From: Gemmatimonadota bacterium
Lineage (GTDB): Bacteria; Gemmatimonadota; Gemmatimonadetes; Gemmatimonadales; Gemmatimonadaceae
Reading direction: 5' to 3'
NCBI GenBank assembly: GCA_016194585.1
Contig: JACQBG010000042.1
Coordinates: 1-64,000 of the forward strand
Length of the DNA stretch: 64,000 nucleotides
Every line of letters starts with the position of its first letter. Within the stretch, counting starts at the first letter, position 1. The notes under the pieces are model-generated. The model was not told the origin of the DNA, searched no databases, and saw nothing but the letters and a program-made list of their open reading frames with translations. The translations under genes were made by a program, and so were the position numbers. This document shows, piece after piece, positions 25,154-33,680 of the stretch.

Positions 25154-26874
25154 GGTGTCAGGGCGCGCGCCGCGGCTTCGGCCTCGCGCGCGCCGAGGAT
25201 CGCTCCCGGGATCCCGTCATACGCAGAGGTGCGATCGCCGTACGAGATGCGGAATTCCATCTGGCGCACGCCCGGTGGATTCACGGGCCACCCGAATTCC
25301 AGGCGCACCATGTGCTTCGAGCCCTTCGGGATCGCCGCCATGAATGCGACGCCAGCCCCGTAACGCCACGGCGTCGTGACGCCGTAGAGCGCGTCGCCCG
25401 CATCGATCTTGCCGGCCTGCACGATGGGAGCGACGGCGAGCTCCGCCTTCTCGGTCGGCGAGGGGATCAGCCACCGGTCCTCGAACCGCCAGATCGTGCG
25501 ATGGCCGCCACCCACGTCGCTCGACCGATAGCCGAGGAGCCCCTCGTCGTCGCGGAACGTCAACTGCATCGGCAGTCGCGCGTTGGCGCCACCGGCCCAC
25601 TCGACGTCGAGCATGGTCGTGTGTCGCAGCGAGGTCTTCGCCGTCGCGACGACGTGTGCGCTGCCGAGCGTCGACACCGGTTCGCCGACCGTGCCGGGGC
25701 GGCGCACTTCGAGCTCGAAGCCCGACCGCAGCAGGAACGACGCGTTGCCCACTCCGGTGGTTCCATTGAGCACACCGATCATGTCCGGTGGCATGCCGGG
25801 GAAGACGCCGAGGCCCTGCAGGGCGATCCCCGTCAGCTGCCAGCCCAGCGGGACGTCCTGTACCGCCGTCAGGTCGCCGAGTCCCGCGACCGGAAGGAAG
25901 TGCAGCGCGCGGTAGCCGGTCGACGCGCCCACACGCAGCGCGGTGAACGGGTGGTAGCGCGCCATCAGTTCGGGTGCCGACACTGGCTCCGGTCCGTTCT
26001 GGCGGATCGCGATCGTCCGGATCGGATCCGTGTACGTGCCCGCCACAGCGGCGCCGAAGAACGGACCATTCACGCGATTCGCGTCGCGACGCAGACCGCC
26101 GACCACCCAATTCCGCTCGTCGTACTCGATCGAGACGTCGCGGATGCTCGTCTCGTGGAAGGTGTAGTAGAAGCGGCTCATGTCCGCCTCCACGAGCCAG
26201 GCGAACGGATCGTACTCGGTGAGGATGGGGCGCGAGAGCGCGATGCCGGAGTAGCGAGAGAGCGGCCGGGACGCCCAGTACGTCGAGAGGATGATCGGAA
26301 GTCCGAACAGCTGGCGGTCCGCGAACTTCCCTCCGCGGCCGATCGCCCCGCCGCGCCCGTACTCGAGCGTCGCCGAAAGCTCGCGCGCGCCGCCGAAGAG
26401 GTTGGCGCTTCCGACCTCCGCGCCGACCGGAACCCCCTCCAGGCCCCACCCCTCGACCCGCACCACGTACTCGTCGATCGTCTCCACGACCAGCCGCACC
26501 TCGCCGTCGCCCACCCGCTGCACGCGGATCGCGACGTCACTGATGAACGGCTGGGAACGCAGGACCCGCTCCGACGCGTACCGCCGCGCTTCGTCGCAGC
26601 TGTCGCCGATCTTCAACAGGAGGAATCCGCGGATGACGTGATCCGCGGTCCGGGGTTGTATCCACTTGATGCCGCGATTGACGGTGTCGCCGAGGCCTCC
26701 GACGCGATCCATGACGTCCCGCTGGGAGCCATGCAGCGTGATCTCGACGATGCGCTCGCCATGGCACCGCTCGGCCACGTCGACCGGCGCGAGATGCTGT
26801 GCACGCAGCGTGCCCGGCAGCACGGCGAGAACCGCCGCCATCACCACGCGTGCCTTGGAGGTCGTCGGGAACAT
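25150..26874 (-). CDS. POTRA / BamA-superfamily outer-membrane beta-barrel protein
   Basis: A 574-residue outer-membrane protein. The signal peptide ends GTLRA with Gln26 next. A POTRA-like region (about 40-150) includes RYASERVLRSQPFISDVAIRV split by short turns, the usual place for a POTRA strand-helix pair. A beta-barrel of about 400 residues follows, with repeated aromatic-glycine strands such as LEYGRGG, LLGYRSSDVGGG and RYGAGVAFMAA. It resembles surface-antigen/BamA-type proteins but is shorter than BamA, so it is likely a specialised translocator or lipid/glycan outlet. Its stop overlaps the GT2 gene start (GTGA), a coupling that suggests delivery of the GT2 product to the outer membrane. 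Confidence 0.75.
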   Translation of the reverse strand: MFPTTSKARVVMAAVLAVLPGTLRAQHLAPVDVAERCHGERIVEITLHGSQRDVMDRVGGLGDTVNRGIKWIQPRTADHVIRGFLLLKIGDSCDEARRYASERVLRSQPFISDVAIRVQRVGDGEVRLVVETIDEYVVRVEGWGLEGVPVGAEVGSANLFGGARELSATLEYGRGGAIGRGGKFADRQLFGLPIILSTYWASRPLSRYSGIALSRPILTEYDPFAWLVEADMSRFYYTFHETSIRDVSIEYDERNWVVGGLRRDANRVNGPFFGAAVAGTYTDPIRTIAIRQNGPEPVSAPELMARYHPFTALRVGASTGYRALHFLPVAGLGDLTAVQDVPLGWQLTGIALQGLGVFPGMPPDMIGVLNGTTGVGNASFLLRSGFELEVRRPGTVGEPVSTLGSAHVVATAKTSLRHTTMLDVEWAGGANARLPMQLTFRDDEGLLGYRSSDVGGGHRTIWRFEDRWLIPSPTEKAELAVAPIVQAGKIDAGDALYGVTTPWRYGAGVAFMAAIPKGSKHMVRLEFGWPVNPPGVRQMEFRISYGDRTSAYDGIPGAILGAREAEAAARALTP

Positions 26875-26943
26875 GCCCCCAATCTACGACCCGGCCAACT
26901 GGCCCAACACCGGGCGGCGCGTGTATCTTGCGCTGCCACCGAC

Positions 26944-28443
26944 ATGTTGCACACTCTCTACGCCTTCGCCACGAGTCCGGTCGGCGCCTGGGTCGCCTTC
27001 GCGCTCAATGCCGTCGGCGTCGCGGGGTTCCTCGCGTACGGCGTGGGACAGGGACATCTCGTCTGGCTCTACCTGCGTCGCGGCCCCCGTCGCGATCGCG
27101 CGACGTGGTCCGGCATCGCGGACGCATCGTTGCCGGTGGTCACCGTCCAGCTCCCGCTCTACAACGAGCACCTCGTCGCGGCGACGCTGATCGACGCCTG
27201 CGCGGCGCTCGACTGGCCCGCCGACCGGCTCGAGATCCAGGTGCTCGACGACTCCACCGACGAGACGGTGGCCATCGTCGACGAGCGCGCGTCGCACTGG
27301 CGCGCACGCGGCATCGACGTGCGCGTCGTACGGCGCGCCGTGCGGACCGGATTCAAGGCCGGTGCCCTCGCCCACGGGGCATCGATCGCCCGGGGGGAGT
27401 TCCACGCGCTCTTCGACGCCGACTTCCAGCCGCACCGAGACTTCCTCCGGCGCACGATGCCCTGGTTCGCGGCGCCGCGCGTCGGCGCGGTGCAGGCCCG
27501 CTGGGGCCACCTGAACCGCACGCAGTCGTGGCTCACGCGCGCGCAGGCGATGGTGATCGATTCGTTCTTCCTGGTGGAACAGGAGGCGCGCGACCGCGCG
27601 GGACTGTTCATCCGGTTCAACGGCAGCGCGGGGATCTGGCGCGCCGCGACGGTGGCCGACGCCGGCGGCTGGCAGGCCGACACGCTCTCCGAGGACTACG
27701 ACCTCTGCCTGCGCGCCCAGCTCGCGGGCTGGCAGATGGTGTACACGCGCGACGTCGTCGCCCCCGGCGAACTCCCGCCGACGATGCACGACTACAAGGT
27801 GCAGCAGACGCGCTGGGCGCGCGGCCGCGGGCAGGTCATCCGCAAGCTGCTCCCCACGCTGCTGCGCGCCGACCTCACGCCGCTCGTCAAGGCGCACGCG
27901 GTGTTCGACATGCTGAACATCCTCACCGTGCCCTCGCTGCTGCTCGTCGGCCTCGCCAGTCCGTGGCTGGCGCTGGCGCTCGCGCACCAGCCGAGCCTCC
28001 GCCCCTGGGCGCTCGCGCTCGGCATCGCCCAGTTGCCGCTCAACGGCGTGCTCGTGCCCTACTTCGTGTGGCAGGCGCTGCGGCCGTACGCGCGGGGGTT
28101 CACCGCGATCGTGCGCGAGGGGATCCTCAGCGTGCCGCCGTTCTTCGCGCTGATGATGGGGCTCAACCTGCTCATGCTCGTGTCGGCCGCTCGTGGTCTC
28201 CGCGGCGGCGACGTCGCCTTCCAGCGCACGGCGAAGTACCGGGCGCTCGACGGCGGCCGCAGCCGGCGTGCGCGCGTCACCGCGCGCCTCTCACCAGAGA
28301 CGTGGGGGGAGGGCGTCCTCGCCGGCTACTTCGCCGTCACGATCGCGCTCGACGCCGCGCTCGGCACGTGGCTGTACGCGCCGTTCCACGTGCTGCTCGC
28401 CGCGGGCTTCGGCGCGATGTTCGGCTCGACGCTGCTGCGCTGA
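26944..28443 (+). CDS. GT2-family polysaccharide synthase-like glycosyltransferase
   Basis: A 499-residue processive glycosyltransferase similar to beta-mannan/glucomannan or cellulose-synthase-like enzymes. It has one membrane helix at about 10-40, then VTVQLPLYNEH, LDDSTDETVAI, LFDADFQPHRDF, FNGSAGIWR, LSEDYDLCLR and QQTRWARGRGQV, followed by four to five membrane helices that could form a channel. The full D, DxD, ED, QxxRW set is present, so it should be active. It diverges from the POTRA-barrel/GT2 pair across 69 bases with a TATCTT element upstream. The stop faces the Wzi-like gene 22 bases away, consistent with a polysaccharide export locus. Confidence 0.87.
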   Translation: MLHTLYAFATSPVGAWVAFALNAVGVAGFLAYGVGQGHLVWLYLRRGPRRDRATWSGIADASLPVVTVQLPLYNEHLVAATLIDACAALDWPADRLEIQVLDDSTDETVAIVDERASHWRARGIDVRVVRRAVRTGFKAGALAHGASIARGEFHALFDADFQPHRDFLRRTMPWFAAPRVGAVQARWGHLNRTQSWLTRAQAMVIDSFFLVEQEARDRAGLFIRFNGSAGIWRAATVADAGGWQADTLSEDYDLCLRAQLAGWQMVYTRDVVAPGELPPTMHDYKVQQTRWARGRGQVIRKLLPTLLRADLTPLVKAHAVFDMLNILTVPSLLLVGLASPWLALALAHQPSLRPWALALGIAQLPLNGVLVPYFVWQALRPYARGFTAIVREGILSVPPFFALMMGLNLLMLVSAARGLRGGDVAFQRTAKYRALDGGRSRRARVTARLSPETWGEGVLAGYFAVTIALDAALGTWLYAPFHVLLAAGFGAMFGSTLLR

Positions 28444-28465
28444 ACGGCCGGCGCGCGGCGCGCGC

Positions 28466-30211
28466 TCAGAAGCCGTAGGACCAGCGCAACATCCAGCTGT
28501 GCATCCCCGGCGTGCGCGTGCCGCCGATCACGACGATCGAGTTCATCCGGGCCGTCATGCGGAGGCCGCGGATCGGCTCGCTCTCGAGCTCGACCTCGTC
28601 GTGCCGGTACGTCTGGAGGTCCGAGCCGGCGAGGAACGGGCCGTAGGTGTCGGTGGTCGTCGTGATGTCGCCGCCGACGTCCCGGATCACGTTCCCGTTC
28701 GCGTCGATGGGATTGAGTCCTTTGCGCACATGCCGCGTGCCGATCATCACGCGCGTCCGCCACGGGAACCAGCGCGTCAACCGGACCGCGACCTCATCCG
28801 AGTTCGGGCCGAGCGCCGCGCCCATCGGGACGCCGTACATCTCCCACGCATCCGACCCGTTCTGGTTCGAGTAGACGTAGGCGTCCACCCGCGAGTACGA
28901 GACGCCGAGCCGTACGTCGTACGGCAACCGCTGCTCGGCGCCGACGGTCGATGCGATCTTCGCCCAGCCGGTGCCGAACGGCTTGAAGGTCAGCCCCGCC
29001 GCATCGTCGACGAGCCAGCTCCCCTTGAGCTCGGTGCCGGCGATGGGCCGGCCCACCAGGTCGAGGCCCAAGAAGCCATTGTCCGCGCTCCCCTTGTCGA
29101 GGCCACCGAAGAGCGACGGCAGCAACGGGTTCAGATACTCGAAGTCGATGCCGCGGCGGCTGTAGAGCGTCATCTGATGCAGCGTGGCGGAGAACTTCGG
29201 CGACGGATTCCACGTCACGCGGGTCAGCGCGACCCACCGGGGGACCGGTGACGTCGTGACGACCTGTCGACCGTTGATCCACGAGGTGTCGGTCTGGGTG
29301 TCGCCCCCCAACTGCCCATGCATGAACGTGAGGTGCAGCACCGGCGGGCCGAACGTGATCCGGAACTGCCCCATGCTCGGTGCGCCGTCCCGGAGCACGA
29401 CCGGGTCGGTCACCGCCGGGCCGAACGACGCCGACCCCTTGCCCATCGCGATGAACAACTTCGGCCGCTGATACGAGACCCACGTCTCGTACGGAGTGGG
29501 CGGGTTCGCCGAATCCGACAGGAACGCCTCGTAGCTCGCCAGCCGCGGATCGAGCCGGTAGATGAACGCGTCGTTCGCGGTCGCGTTGTCGAGTTCAGCG
29601 TGGAAGCCGAATCCGCTGGTGGAGTTCACGAACGCGCGCACGCCCTTCGTCCAGAGATAGGCGTAGTCGTTGCGGCCCGCCCCTCCGCTCCACGCCTCGC
29701 CCCATCCCTTGCGCACCCACAACGCCGCGGAGATCGTCGAGTCACCCAGGTGCCCGGCGTACACGTACGGGTCGCGCCGCTCGCGGAGGCCGTCGATCGC
29801 GCCCTGTGGGATGTCCTCCACGAGCGCCTTCCGGAACAGGCCGTTCGACTCGAGCCGCTTGAAGTCGAACTCGTTCACGAAATCGCGCAGCAGCGCCCGG
29901 TCGGCGCCCGAGAGCCGCATCGAATCGCGCTGGAGCGTGCGCAGATGCTGGAGGATCGTGCCGCGCGACATCGGGCGCTCCTCTCCCTCGTATGCCGGGA
30001 GGCGCCCGAACACCCGCTGCTGCTGCAGCCAGTCGTAGACGCTGTGCCACGCCGGCACGACGGACGCCTGCACCTGATCAGCGGGGTGACTCTGGGCGCC
30101 GACGGCCTTCGCGCTCAGCAGCGCGACGCAGACGGCGAGCGCCGGCGCGCCGAGCAGTCGTGGCAGGGATCGAGCGAGCCAGCGCGAAGCGAGCGAGTGG
30201 GGAACGGTCAT
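28466..30211 (-). CDS. Wzi-like capsule-assembly outer-membrane protein
   Basis: A 581-residue exported beta-barrel protein. The signal peptide is long and ends AKAVGA, with Gln40 first in the mature chain. A periplasmic helical region (about 45-140, including MSRGTILQHLRTLQRD) precedes a barrel with VRKGWGEAW, FRITFGPPVLHLTF, LHQMTLYSRRG and FEYLNPLLPSLFGG. The last is like the YLNPL segment of Wzi, which anchors capsule polysaccharide at the cell surface. The chain ends in an aromatic residue (WSYGF) as expected for BAM substrates. The ATG at 30211 was chosen because it begins the signal peptide. It faces the GT2 polysaccharide synthase-like gene. Confidence 0.72.
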   Translation of the reverse strand: MTVPHSLASRWLARSLPRLLGAPALAVCVALLSAKAVGAQSHPADQVQASVVPAWHSVYDWLQQQRVFGRLPAYEGEERPMSRGTILQHLRTLQRDSMRLSGADRALLRDFVNEFDFKRLESNGLFRKALVEDIPQGAIDGLRERRDPYVYAGHLGDSTISAALWVRKGWGEAWSGGAGRNDYAYLWTKGVRAFVNSTSGFGFHAELDNATANDAFIYRLDPRLASYEAFLSDSANPPTPYETWVSYQRPKLFIAMGKGSASFGPAVTDPVVLRDGAPSMGQFRITFGPPVLHLTFMHGQLGGDTQTDTSWINGRQVVTTSPVPRWVALTRVTWNPSPKFSATLHQMTLYSRRGIDFEYLNPLLPSLFGGLDKGSADNGFLGLDLVGRPIAGTELKGSWLVDDAAGLTFKPFGTGWAKIASTVGAEQRLPYDVRLGVSYSRVDAYVYSNQNGSDAWEMYGVPMGAALGPNSDEVAVRLTRWFPWRTRVMIGTRHVRKGLNPIDANGNVIRDVGGDITTTTDTYGPFLAGSDLQTYRHDEVELESEPIRGLRMTARMNSIVVIGGTRTPGMHSWMLRWSYGF

Positions 30212-30311
30212 CGATCCGGACGGTTGAGGGGGCGGCACACCGGCTCCGCATCGACGCAATTTGGTCGCGCCGTCGTGAGCTTGTCGAGGTAGCAAGGTTG
30301 GAGGCGCCGGG

Positions 30312-31295
30312 TCATTTCAGGAAACCGAGCAGATCGGCGAGGTAGACGGGGTCGTTCCGGTCCGCCGACGGCCACGGCCCGCCGCCGGGCAGGAAGACCC
30401 CGGCGATCATTCCGACACCGCCGCCCCGGAGCACGGCGCCAGCCCGGTTGTCGTACTGGACGGTCAGCCGGTAGCGGTGATCCCGATGTACCCGGAGACC
30501 GAGCGTCGCGAGGAATCGCGCGATGGGGATGCTGGGCACTGCGCCGTCCGCCGCCGGCTCGAGCGCGCACTCCCAGAGGATCTTCCCCGTCGTGCGATCC
30601 TCGAAACGCAGCCGGGTCGCCCATCGCTTCACATAGCCGCCGAGTCCGAGGATGCGGCCATCGAACGCCGGCGGTCCTTCCCACGAGTGCTCGGAGAACC
30701 CCACCGGCAGATCGTACTCGTGGGCGCCTCCCGGTGACATCACCTCGAACTCGAACGGTTGGATTCGGATCGCGCCGATGAACGCCGCCGCGGAGACGTA
30801 CGGAAAGCGGAGCCGCGCGCGCACGCCCGCGTACCCACGCGACGACTGCGGGTGGAATCGTGACGACACGAGCAGCGTGTCCCCCGCCGTCGCGCGGTAT
30901 CCGATGAGCCGCGGCAGCTCGACCGCCGGCGATCCCGGCGCTACGGCTGCCAGCCGCAGCGCCACCGGAGCGAACAACTCACGCTCTCGAAGGCTCAGCA
31001 CGTTGATCGTGACGAGGTCGGTGGGCAGCGGCGCGCCCTGTTCATCGACGACCTCGAGCCGGAAGCCGTTCAGCCATCCGTTCACCGGCAACACGACCTT
31101 CACCGAGGGCGGCGCGATCGACCCTTGCCCGTCGGCGCGCGGCACGTCGATGGGCCCGATCTCGAGCACCAGGTCGTCGCCCTGCCGATGCAATAGAACG
31201 GCGGCGGACGCTCCCGACTGCGCATGCGCGCGCGCCGAGACACCGCATGTCAGCAGAGCCAGCGCCACCGACCAGGCGCGAACAGTTCGCGACAC
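30312..31295 (-). CDS. Secreted protein of unknown function
   Basis: A 327-residue exported protein of no family I recognise. A signal peptide (starting SRTVRAWSVALALL, ending SARAHA) is followed by Gln26. The mature part is rich in beta-strand patterns and looks like two or three beta-sandwich domains, with KVVLPVNGWLNGFRLEV, RFPYVSAAAFIGAIRIQPF and YRLTVQYDNRAGAV. No cysteines, catalytic motifs or membrane segments stand out. The start is uncertain: the frame stays open to 31511, but GTG at 31295 gives a clean signal peptide; GTG at 31355 is the alternative. It lies 100 bases upstream of the Wzi-like gene on the same strand, so it may belong to surface-polysaccharide assembly. Confidence 0.68.
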   Translation of the reverse strand: MSRTVRAWSVALALLTCGVSARAHAQSGASAAVLLHRQGDDLVLEIGPIDVPRADGQGSIAPPSVKVVLPVNGWLNGFRLEVVDEQGAPLPTDLVTINVLSLRERELFAPVALRLAAVAPGSPAVELPRLIGYRATAGDTLLVSSRFHPQSSRGYAGVRARLRFPYVSAAAFIGAIRIQPFEFEVMSPGGAHEYDLPVGFSEHSWEGPPAFDGRILGLGGYVKRWATRLRFEDRTTGKILWECALEPAADGAVPSIPIARFLATLGLRVHRDHRYRLTVQYDNRAGAVLRGGGVGMIAGVFLPGGGPWPSADRNDPVYLADLLGFLK

Positions 31296-31516
31296 CAGCC
31301 GGCCGTGCGTTCGACCAGCAGGCGGTTGGATGGTCGCGTCGAGCGGGACGATCACGATCGATCCTCTGGGGAATGCGTCTGGTGGCGGCGCCGGTCTCAA
31401 CGACCGCAACGTATGCCGCCGTTCCGAGCCGAACAATCCCGCAGTACCCGACCAGCCGCGGACGGGGCCGCGTATATTCAAACGCTCGCCACGTCGCGCC
31501 ACCTCGACCATCCATC
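31296..31516. promoter_or_regulatory. Divergent intergenic region upstream of the FabF-type gene
   Basis: These 221 bases separate the secreted protein gene and the divergent fabF-like gene. A -10-like TATATT lies at 31473-31478, 38 bases before the GTG start on the plus strand; no convincing -35 is at the matching distance. Nothing else was recognised, and part of it may be coding if the secreted protein starts earlier. Confidence 0.3.
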
Positions 31517-32764
31517 GTGACCCTTCGTCGTTCCGTCATCACCGGCATGGGCCTCATCACCCCGTGTGGCACGGGCCTCGAGTCCACATGGCAGGCGCTC
31601 GCGCACGGACGTTCGGGCATCGCACCCATCACGTCGTTCGACGCCTCGGCGCTCGAAACGCGGTTCGCGGGCGAAGTGCGCGACTTCTCGGCCGACGACC
31701 ACATGGATCGGAAGCTGGCGCGTCGCCTCGATCGCTACCAGCAGTTGGCGCTCGCCGCCGCGGAAATGGCCGTGACGGACGCCGGCGGCGCCATCACCTC
31801 CTGTGACCCGGCGCGCGCCGCGGTGATCGTCGGCTCCTGCGTCGGCGGGCTCGCCTCGGTCGAGGAGGCGATGCTCGCGGCACGCACCGCCAACGATCCG
31901 CGCCTGGTGAGCCCCTTCTTCATGCTGCAACTGCTGCAGAACATGGCGGCGAGTCACATCGCGATCCGCTTCGGCTGCAAGGGCCCGGTGTGGGCCACGG
32001 GGAGCGCCTGCGCCACGAGCGCCCACGCGCTCGGCGAGGCGCGCCGGCTCATCGCGAGCGGCGACGCCGACGTCGTCATCGCGGGCGGGAGCGAAGCGCC
32101 CATCGGCTTCATGGCGATCGCCGGCTTCAACGCGCTGCGCGCGCTCAGCACGCGGAACGACGATCCGGCGGGCGCGAGCCGCCCATTCGACAGCGCACGC
32201 GACGGATTCGTGCTGAGCGAGGGGGCAGCCGTCCTCGTCGTGGAAGAACTCGAGCATGCCCGCGCCCGTGGCGCGACGATCCACGCCGACTTCGCCGGCT
32301 ACGGCACCACCGCCGACGCCTACCACGTCACCCAGCCGGCCCCCGACCACGAAGGCGCGCAACGGTGCATGCGCATGGCGATGGCCGACGCCGGTCTGAC
32401 GCCATCCGACATCGGCTACGTCAACGCCCATGCCACGGCCACGCCGCTGGGCGATGTCGCCGAAGCGCACGCCATCGCGCAGTCGTTCGGCGAGGCCGCG
32501 TCAGGCCTGCTCGTCTCGTCCACGAAGTCGATGATGGGACATCTCACCGGCGCGGCCGGCGCCGCCGAGGCGATCATCAGCATCCTCGCCATGCAGCGTG
32601 GGCTCGTGCCGCCGACCATCAACCTCGCAAATCAGGACCCGCGCATCACGCTCGACTGCGTGCCCGACCGGGCGCGCCCGGCGACGCTCGACGCCGTGAT
32701 GACCAACTCGTTCGGCTTCGGCGGGACGAACGTCAGTCTCGTCTTCCGGGCGTTCCGGGCGTAG
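31517..32764 (+). CDS. fabF: Beta-ketoacyl-ACP synthase II-type condensing enzyme
   Basis: Condenses malonyl-ACP with an acyl-ACP during fatty-acid elongation. The 415-residue thiolase-fold protein has the catalytic triad of the KAS I/II class: Cys165 in GSACATSAH, His305 in NAHATATPLGD and His342 in KSMMGHLTGAAG, plus NSFGFGGTN near the end. Length is that of FabF. The gene is not with acpP, fabD or fabG, so it may be a second, specialised copy, for example for an unusual acyl chain, rather than the housekeeping enzyme. Start is GTG at 31517. Its last 32 bases overlap the convergent FkbM-type gene. Confidence 0.9.
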   Translation: MTLRRSVITGMGLITPCGTGLESTWQALAHGRSGIAPITSFDASALETRFAGEVRDFSADDHMDRKLARRLDRYQQLALAAAEMAVTDAGGAITSCDPARAAVIVGSCVGGLASVEEAMLAARTANDPRLVSPFFMLQLLQNMAASHIAIRFGCKGPVWATGSACATSAHALGEARRLIASGDADVVIAGGSEAPIGFMAIAGFNALRALSTRNDDPAGASRPFDSARDGFVLSEGAAVLVVEELEHARARGATIHADFAGYGTTADAYHVTQPAPDHEGAQRCMRMAMADAGLTPSDIGYVNAHATATPLGDVAEAHAIAQSFGEAASGLLVSSTKSMMGHLTGAAGAAEAIISILAMQRGLVPPTINLANQDPRITLDCVPDRARPATLDAVMTNSFGFGGTNVSLVFRAFRA

Positions 32765-33515
32765 CGGCCGGGAACGCCACGAACATCCATTCGTCTCCCC
32801 GTCGCACCATCGCGGTGAACTCCGCCTTCGTGTAGGCGCGGCCGCCGTCGAGCCACGTCTGCATCAAGGCGAGCTCCAGCCCCAGATCGTCGTGCAGCAA
32901 CGACCACATCATCTCCGGCGTCGTGCCGTACGACTTCATCCCTGCCTTGCCGTACTCGAACGCGATGTACGGCCGGTCCCGACGGATCGTCTCGCGCGCC
33001 CCGCGCAGCACGAGGTACTCCGCGCCCTCCACGTCGATCTTGATGAACCGGATCGGCGTCGCGGCCGCCACGACGTCGTCAAGACGCCGCACCGGCACCA
33101 TCACCGTGTCGGTGTGCTCGTTCGGCGTCGGATAGTCCTGCGTGTGGAATCCGCTGCGCGTCGGGTCCTCCCTCGCGACCACGAACGGCATCGTGCCGTC
33201 GGTATCGCCGAGCGCGCACGCGCAGACGTCGACCCGCGGGAACTGCGAGCGGAGGCGCGCCGCGTACGCCGGCTGCGGCTCCATCGCGTAGTGGTGCCCC
33301 CGCGGCGCGATCTCCGTCATCGGGCGCGTGAGCGTCCCCTCGAACGCGCCGACGTCCACGCCGTTCGCGTCGGGCGCCATCACGCGCCGCATGATGGCGA
33401 CCGTCTGCTCGTTGTATTGGGTGTCCTTCCCCTTCTCTTCCGGCCAGAGCAGCCAGGCCACCACGGCGACGCACGCGAGCGCCCCAACAGACATCGCGAT
33501 CCTGCGCCCACGCAT
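32733..33515 (-). CDS. Membrane-anchored FkbM-family methyltransferase
   Basis: A 260-residue protein with an N-terminal membrane anchor (SVGALACVAVVAWLLW) and a SAM-dependent methyltransferase domain. The glycine-rich SAM site is GVDVGAFEGTLT, the ribose/adenine region is HYAMEPQPAYAARL, and FIKIDVEGAEYLVLRGA is the FkbM signature. FkbM relatives O-methylate sugars, polyketides and lipid head groups. The domain is probably on the periplasmic side if the anchor is an uncleaved signal, or cytoplasmic if inverted. ATG at 33515 was preferred to a GTG at 33530. The gene converges with and overlaps the fabF-like gene by 32 bases, and diverges from the next gene across 165 bases. Confidence 0.83.
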   Translation of the reverse strand: MRGRRIAMSVGALACVAVVAWLLWPEEKGKDTQYNEQTVAIMRRVMAPDANGVDVGAFEGTLTRPMTEIAPRGHHYAMEPQPAYAARLRSQFPRVDVCACALGDTDGTMPFVVAREDPTRSGFHTQDYPTPNEHTDTVMVPVRRLDDVVAAATPIRFIKIDVEGAEYLVLRGARETIRRDRPYIAFEYGKAGMKSYGTTPEMMWSLLHDDLGLELALMQTWLDGGRAYTKAEFTAMVRRGDEWMFVAFPAATPGTPGRRD

Positions 33516-33680
33516 CGTCCAGCGCACCACGGCCTCCAGCGGGAAGGGAACGTCGAAAGCTACCGGGTGTGACGCGCGTCGCCAGACGCGAGGACTGGGA
33601 ACGCGACGTCACGTGCACCCACCAGCCCGTGCTGCCATATTCTCGCGGCATATGCCGCCCGCTCCGCCGATGCCCGACCG

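Noticed and set aside
28444-28465. GC-palindromic spacer as a terminator
   Set aside because: The 22 bases (alternating GCGC) form only short ambiguous stems with no U-run; too weak to call.
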